From positions 18,332,271 through 18,396,270 of the forward strand of contig NC_079210.1 in the NCBI RefSeq assembly GCF_026745355.1: a stretch of DNA of 64,000 nucleotides. Reading direction: 5' to 3'. The translations under genes and the position numbers were made by a program. How positions within the stretch are numbered: position 1 is the stretch's first letter; the number at the start of each line of letters is the position of its first letter. Source of the stretch: Beta vulgaris subsp. vulgaris. Taxonomy: Eukaryota; Streptophyta; Magnoliopsida; Caryophyllales; Amaranthaceae. A model generated the notes under the pieces. That model worked only from the letters and a program-made list of their open reading frames with translations. It did no database searches and was not told the DNA's origin. Shown piece by piece: positions 47,461 through 59,100 of the stretch.

Positions 47461-48206
47461 GTGACGTCCGACGAGAATGGTTTGTCAGACGAGTCTAACA
47501 CAATACCATCTCCTAAATCAAAATCTAAGACACAATCTTGATAGTTGATATATATGTTCTGAATTTATGTGTGTATCCGGTGCCCATCCAATTATCCAAC
47601 TAAGTGTTGCCAAAACTTGATCTTAACACAATACACTTTTAAGAACAAATCAATTTTTCGAAACCAAGTAAACCAAGTTCGAAGCACTATGTTCATGTGT
47701 TTATCCAAAGCCCATCCAACTATCCACATGCGAGTTTATATTATACTAATAATGGAAAAACAAAACGTCTTGGGTATAACATGTTATACAATAACTTACT
47801 GTATAACAAAACTTCACAAGCGCAAAATCAAAATCACTAAATATATAAACACGATGAAACATGAACTTTTAAGTGAGATTTTGGAATTTGTATGTGTTTT
47901 GATTGAGATTTTGCAAAGTATAACAACATTATTGTTCGAAATATAAACTGAGAATACCAACTAAATTGAGAATAGTAGTAGTATTATTGTACTTCAAAAA
48001 GTTGTCTAAAAGTGAGAATAAGAATTGTCGAATTGAACATAGTACAACGAACTAAATTACTGTCAATTAACATATGCTGACCATAATAAAACTAAATTAC
48101 CATAAATACCTAGTTAAACTTAAAGTGTAATCAACCAAAAGCAATCATCACCATGATGCATTATTCAACATCCAAAAAATTACAAACTCAAATAAGTCAC
48201 CTACAC
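47461..48206. other. No supported gene
   Basis: AT-rich. One 125-codon open frame (47569-47946) has no recognisable domain and low-complexity composition; I do not call it. GCCCATCCAA(T/C)TATCCA occurs twice (47581 and 47708). Confidence 0.4.
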
Positions 48207-51140
48207 CTACTTCAAGTGGCCCAACCTAGCCAGGATTAGGCTAACTATTGTGAAGAACCTGTCTTCTTCTTCTTTCTTCTTTGCACCTGAGGAACTAGGA
48301 ACATTAGAGATATGAAGGGTGGGTTGTGATACACTATCAAATGCCCTCTTTCTTTTTCCTCCACTAGACTGAGTTGTTGACATAATTTCATTCTTCTTCT
48401 TTCCACTATTAACTTGACTGGTTGACATTTTTGGGTTGGGTTGAGAGGTTAACTTCTGCTTCTTGGTTGGTTTTGGTGGTCTTAGATGAATTTCAACATG
48501 CTAACCTATTTTTTTTTCTTTTGCAGTTGGTCCTCCCTTGCAGGTTAATGCATTGTGACCAAAATGCTTGCAAGTAAAGCATTGGATAGTCTTTGGCCTC
48601 TTTCCCTTCTCCTTTTCTCCCTCTTCTCTCCTATGGTTTCTAGAAGGTCTTTCAATTCCCCTTTTCATGGTTGGAGGATTGACTTGAGGCATGTCTTATT
48701 TCTTTACAATGGTCTTGGTCTGGGATAGACTTGATGGTATAATTGTGTGCCCTTTTGTAAATAGCCACAAAGTACCAAGTGATTGTGTACTTGTAAGGGT
48801 CCTCATCTGCGACAACGATGGCTCTCATACCATGCCTACAGGGCAAGCCACTAACCTACCATACCCCACATAGACAAGTTTTGTTGTTTAAAGAGACAAG
48901 GAGAGTGCTTCTACCTTCTTTGATTTCATATTATCCTAGTGCACTTAAATATGCTTTGTATGTCCTTGAATTTTATCTTAGAATTTGAAGTATTTTCACT
49001 ATGTTAGGGCATGGTTCATTCTCATTCCATTGTTGACAAGCTTAGCGTCTAGCAGCCATCCTCACCATACACATTCTTCTTAATCCTGTGAGAATGCAGA
49101 CATAGTTAGATACTCAGATTACATAATACAAAAAATACTAAGCAAAACCACACATTTTACCTCTAGTAAGGTGAGAATCGACCTGCATCTGTCTACACAT
49201 AGGGTTGCATTGAAACTCTCAACAAAATTAGTCTTGTTTTCATAAGTGCATATAAGTGGATCAAATGCATGTTTGGTTCATCTTGATCGATCACCTAATT
49301 TTGACAACCAAATCAAAGCCAAATGGTTTGTCTTTTGAATTCTTTCCATGGCTTTCTCAAATGTGAAGTTGGATGTAGCATGAAACGCTAGCCAGAAAAG
49401 AGAGTACATCAATGGAACTGGGAATGCAGTCTTCCGATTCTTGGCTAAGTGCTTACAACACCATCTTCTGTCAACCTTTGGCCACATTCAGCTAAGGCAG
49501 CATCAATATCGTGCACCACATTCACATAAAAGAATTTCGTATCATATGTAAGATAAATTATAAACAAAACAACACACTTCAAGTTTAGGAACATGCCTTT
49601 TGTCTATCCGAAATAATACACCAGTTGTCACCTTTATCTCCAGACTGAAGCACCCTCTTTAAATGCCATACAAAGAATTTCTAAGAAGTTGTGTCTTCAC
49701 TTGATACAATACCCCAAGCAAATGGATACGACTCATTATTAGCATCAAGTGCAACAGTTGACAGCATAACTCCACCAAAGTTACCCTTCAAGTGGTCCCC
49801 ATCAACTCCTATAATACTCCTACAATCATTCAACACTCCATCTAAAGCCCCTTTGAAAGAAATGAAAATAGTGGCCTCTCTAGGTGGTTTAGGGGTGTCC
49901 AAGAACAATTTGCAGTAGATCCTTCATTTCCTTTATCATTTCACAATACTTAGGGAGGAACCCATATGATTCATCATGACCACCAATAATCTCTGCTAAA
50001 GTAACACTTCTCATCTTGTACAGTGTGGATGTTGCCATTGTCACTCCATACCTTTGCCAACGTAGTTCATTTAGTGTCATTCCAGAGATATTTTCATTTT
50101 TCCTAATGTCATCCATCATCTTATCTGCTAGCTGCCCACTTGACATGAACAAGTGGATTCCTTTCATCAAACCTTGAACAAGTGTGTTCCATGTTCTGAA
50201 TGTTCTTGATTGCCCAAGTTCTTCCATCAGGAACTAAACTAGAATGTATTCTCCACCTAAGTTTGAAATCCTTGCAAACTGCAATGAACCTTGAAGGGCT
50301 AGACTTATGCACAACAAGAGTAAATCCACATTGTATGCAATAGTCTCTAAGTACTGACTTGAAATGCTCTTTGTCATGAAATAACATCCATGATGCAAGA
50401 TTAATACTACCCCAACCTGAGTCCACATACATTTGTCCGTTACTGTACAACTTGGACCAATACTTGTCTTAATCGGCATCTACATCATCTTCCTAGATTT
50501 GGTCAACATAAAGGTCATAGTTATCATGCATGAATGGTGGTTGTCTCCTCATCAACCTCATCCTCAACATCATGAACATTATCATCAACATCACTATCAA
50601 GTGCATCCTCATCGGACTTTTTCTTCTTTTTTTTCTCATTCAGTTTTCCCCACCAACACTAGTATTATCATTAGATGGATTAATAAAGTAAATGAACTAA
50701 CAACAACAATATCATCGCTGCCCTGACCATGTAATTCATCATCATCATCCCTCAAATTGACTCTTGGTCCAGGAATTGGAAGTCCTCTTATAACAGCAGT
50801 TGTTCTGAGTATTTTTTGCTTAGTCATAGCAGATTTCTTTAGAGTAAAAGTTGTACAACTAAGCGATTATGTTTGTGAGAGAATGGGTGCATTGGAGAAA
50901 GAAGTTGAAGGTGCAATGAGCCTAGGACTTCTTCTAGGAATAAGATTTTCTGCTTTACCCCCCTTTCCTTTAGCCTTACACTTTTATTTAGGAGGTGGAG
51001 TTTTGATATGTTCAGATAATGGGAAAGATTCAACAATAATATCCGCCCACTTGTCCTCAATTGCATGGTTAATGTTATTGTCGAATTGATCAAGTGTAGG
51101 AGAATTTATTTGAGACAATGGAGCATTAGGTGCAGTATCT
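48207..51140 (-). pseudogene. Mutator-like (MULE/MuDR) transposase
   Basis: Read on the minus strand from about 51140: an acidic N-terminal region (LDQFDNNINHAIEDKWADII; D/E-rich near 50600), a MuDR DNA-binding domain (FHDKEHFKSVLRDYCIQCGF, about 50390-50330), the MULE catalytic region (IIGVDGDHLKGNFGGVMLST, about 49815-49756, first Asp; WCIISDRQKA near 49630, second Asp; FEKAMERIQKTNHLA near 49370; NFVESFNATL near 49228, Glu region), a SWIM zinc finger (CLCGVWQVSGLPCRHGM, C-x-C...C-x-H, about 48875-48825) and a zinc knuckle (CFTCKHFGHNALTC, about 48585-48544) before a basic tail ending at 48207. Stops and frameshifts (about 48500, 48650, 49270, 49680, 49890, 50640, 50860, 51000) show decay. 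TIRs were not found. Confidence 0.92.
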
Positions 51141-51216
51141 TCAATTTGTCCAGATGCCTTTGTTGAGCCTTTTTTTTACCTAAATTCCTTTCTCACATGA
51201 TCTTTCCTCTCTGATA

Positions 51217-51222
51217 TCTCTA

Positions 51223-51283
<61 letters not shown>

Positions 51284-51311
51284 ATATATATATATATATT
51301 ATATATATATT

Positions 51312-51338
<27 letters not shown>
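51217..51338. repeat. (CT)n and (TA)n microsatellites
   Basis: CT dinucleotides from 51217 to 51279 and TA from 51281 to 51338, directly upstream of a MITE. Confidence 0.97.
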
Positions 51339-51342
<4 letters not shown>

Positions 51343-51610
51343 GATCACATGAGAATGCTTATTACATGAGAAATGAGAATGAATCTCAACCACGTAATTG
51401 GATTAGAGTTACAACACTTGTTCATTAGAGTTGTACCCCCTAAAAAATTTTGAGCCAAAAAAAAAATTGAATTTTTTTTCTAATATTCTTTTTTTGTTTT
51501 GGATTACATCACTATTTCATTAGAGTTACATCACTTATTCATAACAGTTATAGCTCGTAAAATTCATTCTCGTTTCTCATGTAAGTATGCATTCTCATAT
51601 GAACTCCCTT
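51339..51610. mobile_element. MITE inserted in a TA microsatellite
   Basis: About 270 bp with inverted ends: left GATCACATGAGAATGCTTAT then TACATGAGAAATGAGAATGA, right (reverse complement) GTTCATATGAGAATGCATAC then TTACATGAGAAACGAGAATG. TA repeats lie on both sides, so the exact ends and duplication are hidden. GAGTTACA(A/T)CACTTGTTCAT-like words inside are partly duplicated. Confidence 0.75.
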
Positions 51611-51620
51611 ATATATATAT

Positions 51621-51716
<96 letters not shown>
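51611..51716. repeat. (TA)n microsatellite
   Basis: TA repeats with few interruptions on the far side of the MITE. Translated frames (Tyr-Ile repeats) are artefacts. Confidence 0.97.
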
Positions 51717-51717
<1 letters not shown>

Positions 51718-52004
51718 CTCATATGAATTAATATAATAAAGTTCTCAAATCTCATATGCTTGCATCAATCTTCCATACAAACATAATATAAATATCATAA
51801 TCAATAAGTTTCACTCAACGGCATAAAACATGCAAATCTAACATAATAGAAATCATATATGAACTGAAAGTAGTTCAAATACATATATAATATTACATAA
51901 TTCTCATCCTTAGGATCATGATACTAATCCAATCAACACATATGTATGTACGTACTTTGTGTAGACAAATCGAGTGACCACTTTCACAACCTTAGAAGTC
52001 ACTT

Positions 52005-52290
52005 CACTAGTGGAAAAATCATCAAATGCTCCGGTTAAAAAGCCCACAAATACTCCGTATTTGATGTGTAGCAGACGTCATACGAGCATTTTAGCATTTT
52101 AAAAATGCTCCGGTTGTAAACCGGAGCATTTAATTTCTCAAATGCTCCGGTTGTAAGTAAAATCGGAGCATTTGAGCTTTTTTATATGGATAAAAATCAA
52201 CAAATGCTCCGGTTATTGAGCAAAACCGAAGCATTTGATGCTACAAATGCTACGGTTTTCCTGAACAACCGGAGTATTTGTAACTTTTGA
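52005..52290. repeat. CACTA left terminus and subterminal repeats
   Basis: AAATGCTCCGGTT occurs at about 52025, 52108, 52140 and 52203, with complementary AACCGGAGCATTT-like copies at 52118, 52163, 52226 and 52268. Direct and inverted copies alternate to make short hairpins, the same design as at 9150-9500 but with a different sequence. Confidence 0.9.
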
Positions 52291-52787
52291 ATAATAATAA
52301 AAAATTCAGCTAGCTACTGCCAGCCAGTAGCATACGTACATAATAATCAGTAAGTAAAGTCCTTAGGTAATTTATCAGTTGAATGGAGACTATTTATTAC
52401 GCTAAAATTTAATAAAATATAGAAGTATATAGGCTGACATATATAATTGCATCATAACTAGGAACATATTGAGTTGTCAACATGTAAAACTACTCCGAAA
52501 ATTTCTCAACTAACTCCATACATCCTGACACTTACAATTTCTAAAATCATCCAGCAATCAGAAACCATAGAGTTAACACATTACGATCTCTCCCATAAAA
52601 TAAGGTCATCCACATTGAACTTTGGCTAATATCAAGCCTGGGGAAAGTAAGAGCATATCTTTCGCATAAAAAAGAACTTTTTTTCAGAGAACTAATTTAA
52701 AAGATGGTTATGAAGAGTCAAGATATTAAAACATAGAAAGAGATGAACACTAGAAAGCATGAACAACAATGTGGTGCAGCGAATTAC

Positions 52788-53098
52788 TTGCGGCCTGCGT
52801 TTTACAGGTGGCTCAGAAAGAACATCCTTCTTAAGTCTGTGTTTCATGAGTGTTGCTTTCATTAAATTGTGCAATTCCTCATGGTTACTTACCCCTTGGT
52901 ATACTCCAAATACTCCCTGAAAAATCAAACACGAAGTACATGGTTCATGGTTCATGGTTCATGGTTCATAAGCATAAATTACAAGATTAAAGTTACAGAT
53001 ATTGAAGCACAATTTCAAGAAGCAAGAGAATCACTCACACCCCTGCAATATCGACTGCCATATTCATGGACGCTCTTGTAGATACCAGGGTAGAGTAT
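52788..53098 (-). pseudogene. Captured fragment of a CHR18/SMARCAL1-type SNF2 ATPase
   Basis: Two exon pieces. Upstream piece (about 53098-53043) reads LYPGIYKSVHEYGSRYC; downstream piece (52916-52788, 43 codons, bounded by TTTTTCAG and GTAATT splice-like sites) reads GVFGVYQGVSNHEELHNLMK then HRLKKDVLSEPPVKRRPQ. This is the region between SNF2 helicase lobes of plant CHR18 (SMARCAL1/ZRANB3 group, ATP-dependent DNA annealing helicases), where the normal wording is ...RRLKKDVL(S/T)ELP.KRRQQ. The I-R pair before RLKK is K-H and L-P is P-P here, consistent with loss of constraint. The donor after the first piece (GGGGTGTGAG) is displaced. A few dozen codons of a gene of several hundred; not functional. 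Confidence 0.85.
52937..52970. repeat. 7-bp microsatellite (ATGGTTC)n
   Basis: Four to five copies of GGTTCAT next to the SNF2 exon piece. Not the plant telomere unit (TTTAGGG). Confidence 0.85.
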
Positions 53099-53954
53099 GC
53101 TTGGTTATGTTCCGAGATTAATACTGGATCGTTGTTGAACTGAACTCCAAATGACATGAAATATTCATCATATATACATAATCATTAGGTTTTTGATTTT
53201 AGAAATTTTAGTAGTGAAATTAATAATTTTGAAAAATCATACCAATAACTACTTTATTTATTAGTTTTTCAGAACATCCAAGCAACATATTTATTAAATA
53301 TTACTCTAAAACCCATAAGACTCAAGGCAACCTACTGGAGATTGTTCAATACCTTCATTGTAAGTATCCCTAAGACCCTAAATACTTATAAAGCACGGTT
53401 TGTCGAAGTCTTACAACAGATTGTATCTGCACTAATATGTATATATTCGAACTTTGAGGAAAAAAGAAAAGTATAGTCCAGAAAGTGTGAAAAGCATAAG
53501 CAGACGCATGTACTTAAAAGATGAAAATTTTACCTCTGATTGGAGCATAAATCTTGATAAAAAATTCTGACCTGCTACTTCTTGAGATTTTGACGTTCAC
53601 ACTCAGTCAAGGCCTCACCTCTACTTAATTCCCTAGTACCCCAATCAAGTTATCTTCCACTCAAAATCATGGATCATCATTTTTTTTTTTGTTCTTCAAT
53701 TTAATAGTAATAATCAATTGCAAAGACAACCCTGAAACTTCATATTTTGCTGGGATCCCACAGATTCAAAGTAAGAAAATATTAAGATACATAGAGGCCA
53801 AATAAAGAAGTACTACTGAAAACTCACATTACATTCATCATTAAACTCCAATTTGAACGCATTTCTAATAGCGTCAGCAGGAGCTCAATTACTTCCGTGT
53901 TTTAGCATGCTCCAGAACAGCAACACTGGAACAACTCTTGTTTGAAAGTCATAC

Positions 53955-54480
53955 CTCTGCCAACTCTTGTTCATGCTTGGGAATGAAAGCAGTATCTACA
54001 TTCCCATTTTTGAAGTCCTAAGGAAAAGTAATGTAAGACAATTATATAAAGTGAGACTATTAATATGTATACGTGTCTGAGAAGGAGAACTGAGGATGGT
54101 GAGATAATATAAAGATTAACCTCAATATCAAGAATAAGTTTATGGTATTCAATACTTGTGGGGACCCCTGCAGGATGAATTTGATTAGTTTTGATGGTGA
54201 CAAAAGAATGAGAACACACAAATTGCAGGGATGAACAGGCTTGTAATAAAAAAAAACTTTAAAAAATAACGATGTTTCATTAAAGCACTAAGAAGAAAAG
54301 TAATACAATGGCAAGTCGTACTTCAATAAAGCTAAAGATGCACAATAAACCACAACGAAAATGTTGTGACAATGCATCATCTACAGCGGGGTATACACAC
54401 TTGCCTGTAATAATTGTATCATCAAGAGCCCTCTTCATACGAGCAATGGCTTTCTCTCGAGTCGGAGCCCAAACAATCAT
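53955..54480 (-). pseudogene. CAC2: Captured fragment of plastid biotin carboxylase (acetyl-CoA carboxylase subunit)
   Basis: Three consecutive exons: 54480-54405 (MIVWAPTREKAIARMKRALD, then DTIIT), 54167-54121 (GVPTSIEYHKLILDIE) and 54017-53955 (DFKNGNVDTAFIPKHEQELA). They join in frame, with conserved AG acceptors and GT donors, except a GC donor after the first (CAG|GCAAGT). This matches the extreme C-terminal region of the chloroplast biotin carboxylase subunit (CAC2), which carboxylates BCCP in fatty-acid synthesis. The upstream catalytic exons and the final C-terminal exon are absent, so this cannot encode an enzyme. The exact intron/exon structure shows it was copied from genomic DNA, not from mRNA. 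Confidence 0.9.
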
Positions 54481-56605
54481 CTACAGTAAGAGATACCTTG
54501 TGTTAGTTAAACCACATATAATGCTGACATGATTTTTTCAAGCACCCACAAGGCGAAAAGCACATGAGCAATAGGGTAAGCATGCATGGATCATTAGAAT
54601 TAACAAATTAATGGCATGGAAGAATAATACAGTCACCCCACCCTCATCCCCATATACACAGAAAACTCCCTCACTATTAGTGTTATGAGTGCTGAGGCAT
54701 GAGGTACATGGAAGGTTCTTAGACCACCATGTAACATGTTTGTAGATGAAAGGGGGGTTGTTGGGAGGGGGGGGGGAGGAGCAGCTTAAAAGAAGAGAAA
54801 TGTCACTTTTGCAAGTTAGAACTAATTGTTGGGCCTAGGAGATGCATCGGGTAATTCAATAGGATAAAAAAATATATACATTCTGCAGTTGACATATGCA
54901 CAAGTCATATTTAGGTAAGATCATGATATTATAAAGTAAGAAGTCATGGGTTCGAGACCTCTTATGCAAATTTTTGGATCATTTTCTAAGGGAATGCCAT
55001 GTTAGCGTATGAATGTCATGTTGGGGACAAAGCGGCGCCATATAAGGTGGGATAACATATGGCAGCGTGCAATGCTTACCCAAGCGTTTTTAATAATATA
55101 TATAGAATATAGATATATAGATTGTAGATGGAAGTCCACGTCTCCAAACATCATATGCAAATAATATGCTTGTTCTCATCATCACTAGTCAAATTTGTCA
55201 ATGATATTTCCATAGAATTAGCTATCAAAATAAGACAAAGCTTACTAATATCAAAACTAAAGACAAACAAGATGATAGTGAGAGAAAGTGAGGAAAAAAA
55301 GTCAAATCGGGGGAAGGAGAAAGAAAGTGATTTGAGATAGAAAGAAACAAGGAAGGTGGTGAGATTAATTAATGCAATTGCAGTAGTCATTCCGTTGTCA
55401 GTGACTAATGGGCTTACAATTTTTATCCAATTCTTTTCAGCTTTGGGAGTATTTAGTCAACTAAAGAAGCAACAAAGATTGATCCCTCCAATTTTCTTCC
55501 CTTCCATTCCTTAACTCAGCTTAATTACTATCCAAAGTTGAGGAAAAATAAATGACTTAGACTCCTGCCTTCTCCATCTCCTCATCCAAACACATTGTAA
55601 ATTTTTTTGAGTCAGCTACAGAAGAAGTTATCTATTTTCTATTGAAATTTATGACACGAAAGGTTTATGGAACAAGGAGTTCTCATCCCCACAAAGAGTC
55701 TGCACAACAGTTCCTCCTCTATCCTGCATACTTGCAAATTATTAATGCTCCATATCACAATCATGTTGCACTAATTTTTGTATTAAGATATATCATAATC
55801 ACAACCTCTGTAAGAATTAGATGAATTTTTTTTCCCTTAAAAGTCCCATAATGATACAGGCATTCGAACCCTAATCAATTGGCCTAATCTACAAATTCAG
55901 ATCAGACCACCATTGGTCGTACCAGTAAGTATTTTAGCTAAGTACTTTTTTTTCTTTTTACGGTTGAAATAAACCCTAAGTGCTTCAACGAACCTTCAAG
56001 GATTATTGTTAACTTTCATTAGTTGGTCGGTCACTCATATCAAGAAAAAACAGTTGAATCAAGGGGACTCTCAAGGACGGAAAGCATTAGGATTCCTAAT
56101 CACAATGCTTGCAAAGGATAACTTCTAAAGGAGTTAGGATATCAAGTCTCACCCAAGAACTTTCATATCGAAGGCCTCAGCGTATCAAGTGTGAGGCCTA
56201 GCCCGTGAGCTCTGAAGCTAAACTTTGATAAGCCGCTAATGAGTAATAAAGAAGGTCAATTATGTTTAATTATGTGTGAAGATGACGGACTAAAGAACAA
56301 GTAGTGATGAGTGATGATGACGGGCTAAAGAAAAAGTAGCAAATGACAGTAATTAGCAGCACAGTGGCAAGCTGCATGCGGAACTACAACAGCTAGCTCA
56401 CTCAGAGAAACCTCCTCACATTTGTTCTTTACCTTTATACTGGTTGTAAGTTATAACTTAGCCAAAATATGATCTGTTTCAGTTTGTACTATTTTAGCTT
56501 CGAGGCACTAAGACCAGCTCTATAGATAGAGCCTTGGTTACCATTTGTAATAACAACTACTTTTGTAATGAATGAATGTATAGGAGTTACTTTTTAGATT
56601 TCTAA
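54481..56605. other. No supported gene; flank or rest of the CACTA element
   Basis: No coding region recognised. Holds a G-run near 54762-54775 and, near 56440-56605, LTR-like sequence (ATAGATAGAGCC TATA-like word followed by AATGAATGAATG) of unknown family. The right end of the CACTA element should lie here if it survives. Confidence 0.4.
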
Positions 56606-57839
56606 TGTAACAGCCCGCACTTTCGAGCTGCTAGCTAATCATACTTTACATTCATAAACTCAATTAACACTTAATAACCTCGAATTAACTATTTACTCGC
56701 AGCGGAAACAAAACATTTTTACTTAATCCTGGACCTGTGGGTTATGGGCCCACAACATAATAACTTCACAACCAATAACAAATTACAATTTACTTTATTC
56801 CCAAAACAATATAATACCTAAACACCAAATGAGGACTTTATATTCAATAACTTATATTCTATATCTAACTTCGAATCACTAATATATTTACAATTCAATA
56901 ATCAACTCTTTACTTTCGATCCATTAGGTAGAGAGTAAGGATTCAATATATAATTTTAATAAACTCTTTCCATAGCTAATTTTGCTAATAATAAAAAAAC
57001 TTGAGAACTGAATTTATTGGTGAAATCAGAAAATAAAATTCATTTACATCTAGGATTCGAATCTTAGAATCAAAGAAGAGGAGGAAGATAGATTAAGTTA
57101 TACCTCCACAAAAGAAATGAAGAAAATGATGGTTGCAAGCACCAACAACAACCACCCATAAATCACACACACGGAACAACACTACGGCAATAACGAACAT
57201 ACAGCAGCAACAACGCATCCAGAAGTTCAGCAGCAACACCAAACTTGCAAAGCCTATAACTTATAGCTCCGAACTCCGAATGAAGAAATTTTTGAGCCTA
57301 AATTCAATAACTCGAAAAGATCTACAACTTTGATGAAGCAACAAAGAACAAAACTGGACTGCATGCCGTAGATAATTGAGGCAGAATATTGTAAAAAAAA
57401 AAAACAGGGGATGAGATGAGGATTTCTGGAGTTTTCTAGTTAGTCTCTGATTGAGCTAATATTAAGGTCTGGTAAAAACTTATGGAGGAGATTTGTTTGA
57501 TGAATTAAGGAAATTGTGACAGCTCATGGCTTTAGAATAGTTGGTCTTTGGCTTAGCAAGACACGATTGAGAGGGGAGAAGAAATGAGAGTTTAAAACTC
57601 TTATAAAATTTGACACCTTAGCTACATAGAGATATGTATTTAAACTTTTTTTTTTTCTAAAATAAGAATACTAATCATAAAATCATATAAACAAATACCA
57701 TATCAAATAGTGTTTTTCTTTTGTCTTAAGACACTAAATCTTATTAACAAACCTCGTCAACTAGACGCGATTATTATAATTAAGCTAAAATACATAATTA
57801 GCATCTAATTAAACCTGCTTAAAAATAAGGGCTATTACA
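56606..57839 (-). repeat. 3' LTR
   Basis: Complete: starts (minus strand) TGTAATAGCCCTTATTTTTAAG and ends GTGCGGGCTGTTACA. Same termini as the 3.4 kb solo LTR at 29845-33253. Confidence 0.9.
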
Positions 57840-58220
57840 ATATACCACCCTTCAAATAAATTTCATCCTCGAAATTTAAAACATAAAAACTTTAGATCAT
57901 TTCAAAACGAATACATTACATAAAACATTTTCACAAAAATTAGCTTAGAACTCATAACGAACTATAATATCTCAAAAGAAAAATTTCCTAACTTCCTGCA
58001 ATCTTAATCAATATACTTCGATCTTTCTCTTATAGCCACTCCAATTTAAAACCCAATACAACTTTTTACTTTTGCAAATTTCACAACACCCAATCTTCGA
58101 TTTCTCAATTTGAATTCCTCGATTTTCAACTAACTAATAACCTAATCAATTTCAAACATTCCCAAATATCTTTCTTGAACTTATATGCCATGATATGAAG
58201 ATCACGACAACTCTAAAATA

Positions 58221-58237
58221 ACCATGCTCTGATACCA
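58221..58237 (-). other. Primer binding site (initiator Met tRNA)
   Basis: On the minus strand TGGTATCAGAGCATGG, two bases from the 5' LTR (58240). It fixes the orientation of the element. Confidence 0.9.
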
Positions 58238-58239
58238 CC

Positions 58240-59100
58240 TGTAACAGCCCGCACTTTCGAGCTGCTAGCTAATCATACTTTACATTCATAAAACTCAATT
58301 AACACTTAATAACCTCGAATTAACTATTTACTCGCAGCGGAAACAAAACTTTTTTACTCGATCCTGGACCTGTGGGTTATGGGCCCACAACATAATAACT
58401 TCACAACCAATAACAAATTACAATTTACTTTATTCCCAAAACAATATAATACCTAAACACCAAATGAGGACTTTATATTCAATAACTTATATTCTATATC
58501 TAACTTCGAATCACTAATATATTTACAATTCAATAATCAACTCTTTACTTTCGATCCATTAGGTAGAGAGTAAGGATTCAATATATAATTTTAATAAACT
58601 CTTTCCATAGCTAATTTTGCTAATAATAAAAAAAACTTGAGAACTGAATTTATTGGTGAAATCAGAAAATAAAATTCATTTACATCTAGGATTCGAATCT
58701 TAGAATCAACGAAGAGGAGGAAGATAGATTAAGTTATACCTCCACAAAAGAAATGAAGAAAATGATGGTTGCAAGCACCAACAACAACCACCCATAGATC
58801 ACACACACGGAACAACACTACGGCAATAACGAACGTATAGCAGCAACAACGCATCCAGAAGTTCAGCAGCAACACCAAACTTGCAAAGCCTATAACTTAT
58901 AGCTCCGAACTCCGAATGAAGAAATTTTTGAGCCTAAATTCAATAACTCGAAAAGATCTACAACTTTGATGAAGCAACAAAGAACAAAACTGGACTTCAT
59001 GCCGTAGGTAATTGAGGCAGAATATTGTAAAAAAAAAAAAAAAACGGGGGATGAGATGAGGATTTCTGGAGTTTTCTAGTTAGTCTCTGATTGAGCTAAT
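58240..59100 (-). repeat. 5' LTR, truncated by LINE insertion
   Basis: Matches 56606-57460 of the other LTR base for base apart from a few changes, until GATTGAGCTAAT at 59089-59100; the other LTR continues ATTAAGGTCTGG. The rest lies beyond the LINE, outside the window. Confidence 0.9.

Larger units (their letters stand above)
52005..54480. mobile_element. CACTA element left end with captured host gene fragments (right end not found)
   Basis: Begins CACTAGTGGAAAAATCATC at 52005, the CACTA terminal signature, and goes straight into subterminal inverted repeats. No transposase was seen inside; instead, exon pieces of two unrelated host genes lie at 52788-53098 and 53955-54480, both on the minus strand. 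This is the structure of a Pack-CACTA element. The end coordinate is the last supported captured exon; the true right terminus may have been lost or lie past 54480 (no ...CCACTAGTG end was found up to 56605). Confidence 0.75.
56606..59100 (-). mobile_element. Second long-LTR/short-interior gypsy-type element, cut by a LINE
   Basis: Minus-strand element. Its 3' LTR is 56606-57839 (1234 bp) and its 5' LTR starts at 58240 but is cut at 59100 by the LINE; both begin (plus strand) TGTAACAGCCCGCACTTTCG. The 400 bp interior (57840-58239) holds no gene, only a primer site next to the 5' LTR and, next to the 3' LTR, TTTCATCCTCGAAATTT (reverse of the chromovirus TTTCGAGGATGAAA-type word) and a GTGG-rich polypurine tract. 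The two LTRs are almost identical over 860 bp, so this insertion is younger than that at 16339. Flank TCTAA (56601-56605). Confidence 0.9.

Noticed and set aside
47262..47541. Phe/Ser-rich ORFs
   Set aside because: Translations of the 64-bp minisatellite.
47569..47946. 125-codon ORF
   Set aside because: No domain, no splice or context support, low-complexity AT-driven composition.
51499..51726. Tyr-Ile repeat ORF
   Set aside because: Translation of a TA microsatellite.
52937..52970. Telomere-like repeat
   Set aside because: The unit is ATGGTTC, not TTTAGGG, and there are only four to five copies.
53955..54480. A functional biotin carboxylase gene
   Set aside because: Only ~62 C-terminal-region codons exist; ATP-grasp and biotin-binding exons are absent on either side.
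55186..55196. CACTAGTCAAA as an end of the second CACTA element
   Set aside because: Orientation and sequence do not fit an inverted copy of CACTAGTGGAAAAATC and no subterminal repeats are near.
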